Assembly (NCBI GenBank): GCA_025345505.1
Contig: JANVCC010000077.1
Span: forward strand, 9,789,163 to 9,853,162
Direction: 5' to 3'
Source: Todiramphus chloris collaris
Lineage: Eukaryota > Chordata > Aves > Coraciiformes > Alcedinidae
DNA: 64,000 bases
Shown: piece after piece, positions 41,301 to 53,300 of the stretch
Numbering within the stretch: the stretch's first letter is position 1
Layout of the letters: each line of letters begins with the position of its first letter
The notes under the pieces: model-generated
Told to the model about the DNA's origin: nothing
Database searches by the model: none
The model's input: only the letters and a program-made list of their open reading frames with translations
Position numbers and translations under genes: made by a program

Positions 41301-44300
41301 AACCTCTCAGCAGACTGACGACTTTCTTCCAAGTGTCTAATTAGTTAATAGCAAGACATTCAAATAATAAGGGGTGCACTCAGTATCAGGAAACATATCT
41401 GTGTATACCTTTACTAAAAAAGTGTTTACTGGCAATGTCACTCTTCTTCCTGTCTTTTCTTTGGGAGAATTATGCTTATGTGTTGTTGGTATTTTCTGTG
41501 TCGCACCATCACAGCTCAGCATATGTTCTGTGAGATTGTCTTATTAAATTGTATACTCGATATTCCCCAAAGTGTTGATAAAAATAGATTGCATTTTAAA
41601 TGAAAAAAAATTGCATTTTAAAGAAGCAAATCAAAACAAGGCTCACATAAGTATTTATTGATGCCCCTTCCATATATGCAGTAAACCCAATGGGAAATAC
41701 TGCAACTAAAAATAGACGGAAGGAATTGACTGTGCTGAGCTGCACTGAACTGATATTACAGTGATCAATAGCTCACTAATGCCTTAGCTTTCAGATAAAA
41801 GCTGCGCCAGCCACAAAGTCTGGGAGCAGTCATAAAAGCCATACATTTACTGGTTGCAGAAATAACTGGATAGTCCTAAACAAAGGAAGAAGAAGCCATC
41901 TTACCCTCTTACTGATGGCTTCGTTGGTATTTGAGCAACAGCTAGCTACACCTAAGTTTCCATTCTTATCCTTCATGACTGTTGCATCTCCTTTCCCTCT
42001 ACTTCCCCAAATAAGTCTTAAGTCACTCGATTCCTGTCTCTTTAGCAGTGAACTTATTTTTGAGCACTGACTTTTCACATTAGAGTTGACTGAAAAATCT
42101 GTGGTAGACCAAGTTAGAAATTGCAGTGAATGTTCAATACAACGTCTCTGAAACTCTGCATCTCTAGCAGTGGTTCAGATCACTGGAAAGGGATGTAAGA
42201 CTAGGTGGCAATTTGTCTCTTACCTGCAGTGTTTTTTAGCTTCCTTAGGCTGATGTGCATTCTGTCACAGACAGGCTAATAAATTAGTTAACTGGCTTAA
42301 AAAGGCATGATATATATACTATAATACACATGATATAATATATTTATAAAAAATACATTAAAGGCATAATATGCAGAAGTGATAAAATTACCAGCAGGGG
42401 ATCTTTGGAGGGTTGTATACTGGCTTTATCCAGACTCCCTGAAGCTGCTTTATGTAATTGTTTAAAGCTCACGTTGATAGAACATGGTAAGCAGGGAGTT
42501 CATTTATGGAGATACCAATTAATCTGAAAACCAGGGATGGATTAAATCAGAAATGAGAGGAAGGAACACGAAGAAATGATGCTAGAACTAATGCGTCAGT
42601 GTCTGGGCAGTTACGCAAGGGGAAAAGCAAGGAAGGGCTTGCATGGTTCTGTGTAACTCCTGACACAGTGTACCCCTGAAGAGAGGAAGAATACTTGTGC
42701 CAGGTGGCCCCATTCTTACTTAGGAGTCAGATTTTTAACACTTACACAGGCAGGACTTTTCCATAACCACATGACAAAAATAGAATTGTTCCCACTTGAA
42801 CCATGCTAAGGCAGGTAACAATCCAGTAAGCTTTGGAGTATACAGACAGTGTCACTCTCTAGGTGAGCCCTGTCTCCATCTTCTTGTGTAGCAGCTATGC
42901 TAAGTTAACTGTAAATATAAAACAGAGGAAACAGCTTGTTCATACAAATTACTTAATTGTAGATGAAAAATGCTGTATTGTGAAGGATGCAGCAGAAGCT
43001 GTTTGTGTGATTCTTTTTCTTTTTTCTCCTTTCTTGGTTTTACAGACCAGCAAATGAGATATGGGATGGTGAAGTGACTTACCTTAACATTGCCCAGTAG
43101 GTCAGGTAGCACTAACGTATGTTTTTATGGTGGATGGCAAAGTCTTATAACTGATAAATAGGATACAGTATAGCAAATGTTTCTATAGTGTTGAAAAATT
43201 TCTGCTTAAAGAAGTCAGGAAACTGCTGTGTGCAAAACGGAATTTAGATGACAGTGTAGACCCTGCCAGTAGCCTGTGACATTCACAGCTGACTTGATAA
43301 TTCTTGGCTACTTACTCTCCTTTTTCATGGGGCACTGTTCTGCTCATTCTTCAGGCTTGTACTTTCTTGTGTGTTCCAAATTTGTGACTCATACAGCTAA
43401 TAGCAGGAAGGCAACAGGTTGCCCACCTGCTGCTTAGGTAAACAGGCAGTGAACAGAAATGACTGAAAAAAGTGTGTTGTTCTCATCACCCTTGACAAGG
43501 GTATTTCAGTTAGTGCTCTAAAGCACTGCAACCCCATCCATTAAAGCTGACAGGGTGGGTGGTGATACCAGCTCTCTCCTAAGAACACTCTGCTCTTGGT
43601 AAGCAGTCGCTGCTGCTTTCTCTGAACGTGTTCAAGTTGGCCCATCGGATGCTTTCTGGGCATGGGCCAACTTCCACTCGTGGGCATAAAGGGCAAGTGT
43701 CGTCATGTCTGTGTCAAGGCATTTTAGCATAAGAAAGAATCATCTTGGTGATAAAAAAAGAACAGTTTTAGTTCCTGAAACAGGATTAGTCTGCAAGATA
43801 GCCAGCATGGTTGCTCCAGTACGGCTCTGTTCTGGAAAGCTTAAGATTAGATTTCTCCTTCATTTTTTAATAGCGTTTGTCTATCTCTAACGACATCACA
43901 GCTCTCCATCAGTTAGAGCATATGTTAATGTAATACACTGTGATAATTACAAGAGAGAACAAAATGCCTGTTTGCCTACACATGTGTATGTCGGGAAACA
44001 AAACTCAGCATTCAACAAGTAAAACATCAAAAGCAGCTTGGCATATAAATGGGTGACGTGATGTGGCCGACAGGAGTTCTACTGAGACAGCTCATGCGAC
44101 TCGGCTTATTCATGGTTTCCTTCAGTCATTAGCTAATGATATCTTGCTCGAATGCCTATGTGCTCAGTATATATATTTAAGCACAAATCGTGAGTAAAAG
44201 AGCAAGAATGTAAAAATCTTCAGTGGCTGGAGCGTGGCAGTAGGAAGATCAGGGTCAGTGCTGAGAGGAAATCGCTCTCCACCTTCCCACTTGTCTAGTT

Positions 44301-47300
44301 CTTTGGGAAGTACTAATGAAACGTGCTTTGTGCTGCTGTTGTACTGTTAATGTGCTTGAAACACAAAGCACGGTTGAGAAACTTTTTGGATGTGCTGATT
44401 AGCACATTAGTTTTATCTAGTTAGTGCAACAGAGAAAGGAAAAAAAGGTCTGACCAAAAATAAAATACAAACGGATATGGAATCCAGCTCTAGTGGTTAG
44501 AGTTTTACCTCTCTATCACATAAAATGACTTTTCTTTTTTTTTAAATGAATAGAGTTGGTACATTGTTCTTAGATTTGATTGTTAGGTACTATTGTTGGG
44601 TTTTTTTGGTTATTCATGGCAATTACTGATAAAAAAATCTGATTATATGTGCAAAGAAAACTTGGTTGTTATATTTCAGTCACTCATTTTAGTTATGTGC
44701 TGTATTCTGCTGTGAAAGAACTGAATCATACTACTCTGTTCTTCCTAAGTATATACTATCCAGGCTTAAAACCATAGGAAGTGTGCTTTTAAGGCAGATT
44801 TTGTCAGATGCTGGCATTTTTTTAGTCACATGAGCAACCAGAAAGAATACTTCTATTTGCATGGTACTCTACAGCAGTGGCTTAAAAGTTCAGAACCATA
44901 CTAAAGTGAACGGATCTGGTTGCATACAGAAAGAGATATTTTGTCACTTGGTAATGTTGATAAAATTTGTATTCCTTTGCAGAATAATATTTACAAAACA
45001 AGTACAATTTGCAGAGCAGCAAATTTGTAAGAGCTACAGAGGTGCTACATGTGTGTATAACACAGACGTGCTTTAGAGAACTGAATTTACTGTACTATGA
45101 ATAATACCAGGACAGATCAAGAAGAACTCAAGAGTGTGATGGCAGCAAAGCTTGCTTTGTAACTTTTTTTTTTCTGTAGACTGCTTCAGTGTAAGAGGAA
45201 CGAAGAATGTATTATGCAAACAGTCTTGAAAGGGAGATGCCAAGCTCAGTACAACTCTTCAGGGGACCTAGTGTGCGTACAGAATATTGTGACAAATTTC
45301 ATCCCATCGCTTCAGCCATCTGGATGACTTCTGTGGCAATTTGCTGGCATCAGCAGTGACTGAATTTGCAGGTTTCTGTGTTTCAGTCTGGAATAACACT
45401 TGAGCAGCAGTCACCGGGGCACATCAGAAGTTCTGCCGTTACCCACTCAGGATAGGTAGTGCAGCTGTGCCAGGAGTTTTGTTGCAAGGTTGTGTTTTTC
45501 TCTTGTTGTCACTGTTTTTTTTTTCGTTCCAGTGGCACACGGTGTCAGAACTGACTTAAAATCTGATCACGTTTGAGGATTTTGGCGTCACTCCTGACCA
45601 TGCCCTTCCCACAGGAAGCCAAGAGTAGGATGTGAGGCTATGAAGTGTTTTTTCCAGTTGCACAACTGGTGCTGGCTGCACCTTTATTTATCATGGTGAT
45701 GGCCTCACAACAGAAACGCGTGTCCCCGTGAGTGCTGTCATTCCTCCTAAGCAGATCTCCCAGCATGGCTCTGCTGTCCCACTTGCAGCTTGTTCAGAGC
45801 ACAGAGATGCTTTTTGCTCTCGTTGAACTGGTGACAATGACGCCTTTACACTTGCTTGGCACCTCCTGAAGTGGTGGATCAGGTTCTGAGTTTCTGATGG
45901 TGTTTCAGGCTACCTTGAAGGGTACCTCAGGACTGCTGTCAAAGTTTCTGAACTGCTCCAGGGAGGATTTTATTTATTTATTTTTAGGTGTTTGGTTTGG
46001 GGTTTTTTTGTTTGTTTTGTTTTCCCTTTGTTGTGCTCTCTCCTTTTGGGGGATTCTGTCTCTTAAATGTAAAATCAGTGGGATCCCAGCTGGGATTCCT
46101 GCAGAGCTGATTGTCACTCCTGATACTCACAGGAATACACACCAATATTCTATTACTTACAATTGCTCTCAATTTTGTTGTAAAAGAATTTCTTGTTTCC
46201 TTGGATAAGGGCAGGAGAAATTTGTCATTTTTTTTTTTAATGCAGAAATCTAAGTTGGGTTCCTTGGGTTTTCTAATGCTTAAATGGAGAAGAATGATGG
46301 ATCAAGGTTTGTCATTCATTTATTGGTCATATCTCTCTCTGCGGTTTTGTGTTAAATGTGAGCTTTGTTCTTTTTCAGATATGTTTATTACTATAGTGAG
46401 CAAGAACTGTGCTTGATAGAAAGCAAATAAAACCAAAAAATGGCCATTTTTGGTCTCCTGGCTGGTGGGCTGTCCTGTGAAACAGGAATTAAAGCATGCA
46501 GAGAGAATCCACTAATCTCTGATCCATAGTGTTACAATGAGAGTTTTCCAGAGCTCGATTCCATTCCTTCCCCATTGCTGCAGTGTCACCAGGCACACCT
46601 GAGCTTCTGAAGACTTCTAGAACTTGTTTGACCAGGCTGGAAACACAGGCTCCCTTGAACAAAACTCAACTGCTTGGGCCAAAAGCCTGACTATGGGGGT
46701 ATTGTGATCCACATTCGCTTGCTGTCGTGCTGGATTGTCACGAAAAACGAAGCCAAACCGTTTTCATTCATCTACCTGTTCTTCGGTCACGGCGCTGTGA
46801 TGTCATTCCTCAGTGCGCTGTGTTTCCAGATTGGTGGATTGTGCATGATCATGGAGCTAGGAAACAGTGGGAAGGAAGGGAACAGGAAAGAAGGAGGATT
46901 GTTGAGGATGTGGTGATGCAAACTGGCTAACATAAGCAGCTGTTTATGAGTTAAAATTAAATGTTGAAGAGAACAGTGTGGATCAGGAAGAGCAGTTGTC
47001 ATGAAAGCACCTTTCCTAAATCTGATCTCTAAGCATCAGAGCTGCTGACAGTGAGGGGAAAAAAACCTACAAAACCAACCAAACCAGGGGTGCTGCATTT
47101 GTTTTTTTGCTGAAGACTGCTCCAATATGACTGCACTGTTAAGAGATGTGCATACAAAAAAATTCCTCAGTGGTTAAGAGACCTGACCGTGGGGGAGGGG
47201 GAAAGCCTGGCACAAAGGTCCAGCTCAGTTCTTAAGGAGCAGCACAGGTTGTTTGAAGCTGCAAGAATAAATGGCAAATTATAAGAGCATAGTTTATGTT

Positions 47301-50300
47301 GCGATTCTGAAAGAGAGGCTAGTGTTTTTCTTTAAAAAACAAAACAAACCAAAAAATATATTAAATGTGCCGTAAGTTCCACTTCATATATAAACTGAAT
47401 GGTTTGGAAAAAAAGTCCAACCTGATTTTTCTGTGGTTTTGGGCTCCCTTCTTTTGTATTTCTTTCCAGGGCGTAAGTTGCCAGAGGCGGATTTCTCGGA
47501 TCACTAAACCAGTTCAAAACAAGGGCAGCCTCAAGATCAGGGAGGGGTGGCCCATGGTCAGGCTACTAGGAGAGGGTTCACGGAGGGTCAGGGGAGTGGG
47601 GGATGATGTCCACGTTGAAACTTTGGCAAGGATTTATCATGGTGGCTTACTGCAGAAGATTGAAGGTCTTACACCAAATGGAGCAGTTCAAAACATTGCA
47701 GACCCCTAAAAGGCCAGGAGCCAGAGAAGTTGGCAGCTAATCCCTCAGGACCGTTCAGTTCACCCAGGTGGATTGGACAAAGCGTGGCAGACGTCGGGGC
47801 ATCCGTAGGTGCTGTGCTGCTGACCCTTCCAGCTCCTAAACCCTTCCCAGCACTGACCCTTCCTGCTGGGGAGTCCGCCGAGGCTGGAAGTGAGTGAATC
47901 TCCTTTTTATAGCCGTGGGAGCTGTGCCTGTAGGTGGGGTGGCCGGCTGCACACTCTCGGGTTACAGCCGCAGCCCCCCGCCTGCTCCCTCCGGCAGGGA
48001 GACTGCCGGGCAGCTGGTGCGCGCCGGGCGCAGAATGCAGCGAGGCAGCGCGGGGTGGCAAGGTGCTTCTTCCGACTGTCGAATCATCAGTTTCCCCCCT
48101 CTGCTCGGCAGACGTTTGGCTCTGACGCGGCCTCGCATTGTTGCAGGCTGAGCGCACCTCAGGTTTTATTTTCCGGCGAACGCGGTTTGTTGGTGTAACT
48201 GCGCGGCCCTCCAGATCCCGGGAGAGACGGCTGCCGGGAGCGCTGTGGATTTGGGGTTGTGCTGCTAGAAGGTGACAAGAACTGGCAAATGCATGTTGGT
48301 CCTCGGGGTCCTGAAGCCCCTAGACTGCCTGTGTTGGGCAGAGGAATGTCGTTTCCTGGTCGGGTGAATTTAAAATGACTCATCTGTCGGCAGTGGATCC
48401 CGGCACAGACCTTGACATTAGATCATCCTTGTTCTGCAACTGGAAAAGCCAACTTCAAGTTACTTCTCTGCGAACTTTCTAGGCCTGGCTCTTCTCTATG
48501 ACTCAGATTTTCTTTTTTTTTTTTTTTCCCCTTTGTTTGTGGAGGGTTTTTTTTAATGAGTAAAAGGAAATGTAACACTAGGGCTCTGACTTTGAACTTG
48601 TTCTTTTCTGTACTTGTTACTTCTTTAGCTTGTCTGAAATAGCCTTTATTCTCTGCAGTTTCATTGCTTACGAGAATTCTCAGGAATTACTTGTTAAGTA
48701 TGGAAACTGTCATACAGGAAGAACACTCAAAATCTGGTCGGTAAAATAATTAATTCTTAACAAATTAGTACATTAATGTGTACAGAAGTAACATTAAATA
48801 TTTTTGCAGCTTAAACACCCCTTTAAAAATAGGGTTTCCAACACTTGCACCATATGTCCCCTTATTAAATTCTCCTCTTACTGAATAATGCCATTACCCT
48901 CTGAATGGCAGAGGTGCTTGTTACATGATCTGACTTACAGATACATCTGGAACTTGGCCCTCGCAGGGCCTCAAAATAGAATGACCGATGCAGGAAGAAC
49001 TTACTAGAGGACTTGTGAGAGCTCTTAGTACAAATCACTTCCACCCTTGCCAGAGCTTTGACATTGTCCAGTGAGCGTACTCGGGCAACGCAGATTTATT
49101 TTACCTTCCTTTTCAACGTTTTCCTCTTCGTTACGCTATCCTGGCTTCCCGTCCTTCAGGGTTTACTGACCTGGATCCTCCTGTAGGTGAAAGGGACTGT
49201 AACCTTGAGCATGAGGCATCTGTAACAATTGAGGTAGCTCCTGGGAAGAACAACACCAGCAAGCATTGTGCTTCTGAGGGGATTAGTCTCCACTGAAAGT
49301 TTCTTGTCAGGATGTTATCTGCAGCAGCTGGGTTCTGAGAGGTGCTAAGGAAATGCCTCCTGACCCACAGGCACTTGTTTGAATTGGAGGAGTTTTGTCT
49401 GAAGGGGGTGGGCTGGTGGTTAATTGCGAGTAATGCGTGTGGAGTAAGAAATCCTGTTATAATTAGATGGGTATTTTAAAGCCTAAGTTGGTATTTATGA
49501 GAAGTGGGGATGAAAGACTCGTACAAATGGAGATTTTTAGCTTACTCTTTTCCCTAGCCTGCAGATCTGGGGTGTTAATACATTGTATTATCTGCCCTGC
49601 ATGAACCCAAGAGGGTCTGAACTTCACATCCTCAGCTGATACTGCTTTTAGAACAGACCTTTAGGGCAGCTTTTTCTCACAAGGTGTGTGGAGCCGAGCT
49701 ACCAGCAAGTGCTATGTGATGTTTTTGATTTCTAGGAAGGCCAGTCATCGGCAAACGGTCCATCTCGTGACAGCCCCAAGCAGCCGCCAGCAAGAGAAGG
49801 AAACATGGGATACCCCAAGCTGCGAGCTGGCTATATCCCTATTCCCGTCATCCACGAGGGCACCGATGGCAGACAGCAGCACCCGTGCTTTTCTGCTCCG
49901 CAGCCTGGCGTGCAGCGGTACAAGACAGAAGCTGTGCCTACCACGGTGCAGGCACAGCCACCTCTGAAGGGGACCTATGCTGGCCCTGAGTCCCCACCAA
50001 GGGGACCAGCGGAGGCTTCTCAGACAGATAAACAATGTGGACAGACAACGGCAGCTGCAGCAGCCCCAGCGCCGGCCGCACATGGACCCGAGGTAACTTC
50101 TCAGTGTTGCTGGGGTGTGTTTGCATTGGTCTGTGCAGCACTTATGACCTGAATGTCACACGGGTAGTTTATCCTTCAGAAAGCCAAACCTGCCACAGGA
50201 TTTCGTATTCCCAGCACTTCCAGAGTATTAAAATGCAAAAGTGTGCTGTCACAGCAGCATAAATATGTCAGGCTTTTCTAGCATCACCTGCTTTCGTGCT

Positions 50301-53300
50301 GGAATGATTCCACACACGTAAGTGGCTTCTGCAAAAAAAAGGAGGCTCTGAGCTGTGCAGGTCCTGTGCAGGGGAAGATTGTTTCAGGGTTTGTACTGGT
50401 TACTGGAGGATACAGGCAAGTCTCTTGTGTTCTCACCAGGAGTCAGAAACTGGAGAGAACAAAGAGGGAGAGACAAAAATAAAAGTGGCCAGGTAGTTAA
50501 GAACTCAGGCAATGACAGATGTTCTACTGCTCTGATCTTTCCTTTCCAATTTAATATTTCAGTTTTACATATGTACATCTATACACTTAATACATCTTTA
50601 AAAGTGAATTGTAAGGTATTTTTGTCATTCAGTGGCAGGTTAAAATACTTTGAAACTGCAAACTCGTTTGGGGAAAAAAAAATTAATCCCCCTTCTTGCT
50701 TCGTGTTTCAGAAGATGGGGTTTTGCTTTGCCTGTTCTCTCTAGAGAATCAGCAGAGATTTGGTATTCTTTCAATATATGGAAATAACAACCTCATTTTT
50801 ATTCAAAGTAAGATGAGCAGGAAATTCAGCCTTCACCAAGCTAGAAATGTGTCATCAGGTCTGCAATTCAGCAGTGGTGGCTTTTTCTCTGAAACATGTT
50901 TGGAGTCTGAACAACATAATTAAAATTCTGTTAGCAGGCTTCTCAGCTGTCTCGCCCAGCAATGCCTTGTCCCTGCCGTGCCAGAAGAAGAGGCTCAGCT
51001 TTTCCTTCTCCCAACACCACAGCTTTGTCTTATATGCAGAGTGGCTTCAGGAACACATCTTCTGTGCCTCTTACTGAAGTCCTCTGAGAGAACTACTCAG
51101 GTCCTCAGAACTCACTGCTACAAACTTAGGCAGCCAGTGCTGGTATTAACTTAGGAGAGCCCGTGATTGTTCCTGTAAACCCCGTGTCCACAAGGCCACC
51201 AGTAGTGGCAGGGATGGGTACCATAATACAAACCAGCATTTATCTGTGTAACTGTTTATCTGTTTAAGGGTGGACTGTTTCATGGGCAGCTGAGCAGTTC
51301 ACTGGCACCAAAAGAGGGGTCTTCTCCCCCTTCCTCTCTTACCTTGCCTGCCCTTCTCTTGTCTGCTGGCAGTGTTGTCCTGCCCTCTCCTCCGCTACCT
51401 CCAGTCTGACCTGGCCTTTCACTGGGCTGTGTAACAAGCCCATCAGGAAATAATTTTTTTTTCCCCTTGCTTAGTGAAACTGGTCAGAGAGTAGCGTGAC
51501 AGCTGCTGGAGTTGGTGCAAAGCAGGTGAGGTGATGGATTGGCATAGCAGTAAGCGGGGGGGAGCTGCGAGCAAACACACTGCCTTTCCCAGACTGCAGC
51601 CCCACAACCCGGTGCACACGGGGACCTGGGTTCTGCAGCAAGCCTGCGGCTCGCTCCTGCCAGCAGCAGGTCTAAGCTAGAGCAGCTTTTGCTGCTGCTG
51701 AGGGGCTGAGGTGTTGGAAGGTCTTGCAGAGGGAGGAAAGGGGTGTTAGTCATATATGCATTGCTATAGTCTGCTTTAAAAAACACACCCAGAACAAATA
51801 AAATGTGTTAGTGTGACCGGGATCAGAAATCTAAATGTTGCGTGCCCTGCTAGGGGTTTGTTTTTCATCTCCAGCATATAATTTGTTTGCTTAACTTCAG
51901 TTTGTCTCAAATTTAACAGGTTTAGACAGGAACAGCCAAGCAAAAGCAGCAAACACTCTGACTGAGCATCCACTCCCTGCTCATTTGAGGGCTGGGAATG
52001 CTGTAGCTCAGGTTTCTGCTTGTTATAATGATGCTCTCTCACAACTTCTGTGGTTTGTCTAGTGAGGCCCTTGGCCAAAATAACAAGGAAGTGGATCCCT
52101 TGCATGCTGGAACCAGGAGTTCAGTTTCTGTGACCATCTTATTTTCTTTTTGGAAATTAAAAGTACTGTGAACACAAATGGTTACAACTTAATCATGGAT
52201 TTTGTTTTCATGGCAGCCTCAATCTCCTGGAGCTTCTGATTCTCCAACAGTTTCCCCTCAGTCCTCGGGCAGACCCAACGCAGGAAGCCATCAGCTTCCT
52301 CGCGGTTATATTCCAATTCCTGTGATCCACGAAAATATCCAACGGCAACCACCGCAAGTCTACCATCAGGCACAGAAGACACACTACCCTGCCCAGCAGA
52401 GCGAATACCAAGCCCACCAACCGGTGTTCCACAAAATTCAGCCGGATGAGAGGGAGCCCAAGACGACGCGAGCGCAGTCTCCATTCAGAGTGGCTCAGAG
52501 GGGCTCATCGAGCCGTGAAAGTTCACCGGCCAGGGTTACCACCCAGATGCAGCCCCCAGCTCCCATCAGAGTGCAGGCAGTTGTAGACAGACCCCAGGTA
52601 CGTGGAACGGGAAAGGGAACTGCCTGCCAGGTATTTTGTTTTGTTCAGTGTGGCGACGGCCACTTAGCTTGTACTAACAGGTATGTGAAAGCACATAAAC
52701 CAGTCTCCATTGCTGGATTTAAACAAACTGTGAATAGTAAATACAAAAATATATATATATATAATAAAATAATAAGTAATAAATATTACCGAGGTAAAAT
52801 TAGCAGCAGGCTGCCTTTCACCTGTCAGGACTGTTCAGTCTGTGGATCACTGAAATACGATTTAATTTTCCTCCTGTCAGAGTATAATTTGGTGTAATTA
52901 CACTGAGGTCACTGATGTTGCATTACGTTTGTGAGAAGAAAATCGGGTCCGCAGGATTTGCGGCATCGCTGTAAATACACCTCACTGATGCCTCGGAACC
53001 ATTCAGGGTAGCATCAGATGCACAAAGTAATTTTAGGAAGAAAGAGGATCAGCGAAATCTAGTCGTGGAGCTTTTTGTTCTTTCTACATGAAGCATGCTC
53101 TTGCTCATAGAATATTTTTTCCATGTTAAAATTCTTACTAAAACTACAGTTAAAGAATATTGGGAATTTGACCTCTGAGAGTGTGTGGAAGTGGGGTATG
53201 TATAAAAACAAGCCTTGATTTCCTTCTCTGAAGAAATTTCACGTTGAAAATTACAGGAGTAGGATTAGGTTAGTATTTATGGAAACCCATTTGCTAGGAC

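Larger units (their letters stand above)
38389..49735 (+). other. BAG3 intron 1
   Basis: An 11.3-kb intron. It holds the rest of the CpG island, the assembly gap and a second CpG-rich patch near 47.9-48.3 kb. AT-rich tracts occur at 42303-42360. I found no nested gene or coding exon; the many short open frames lack family features. Confidence 0.8.

Noticed and set aside
46433-46453. Palindrome AAAAATGGCCATTTTT in BAG3 intron 1
   Set aside because: A single 16-bp palindrome made mostly of A/T runs, without known factor match or neighbouring repeats.
47669-48198. A 162-aa minus-strand frame in BAG3 intron 1
   Set aside because: It coincides with the local CpG-rich patch, overlaps frames on the other strand and has no recognisable domain.
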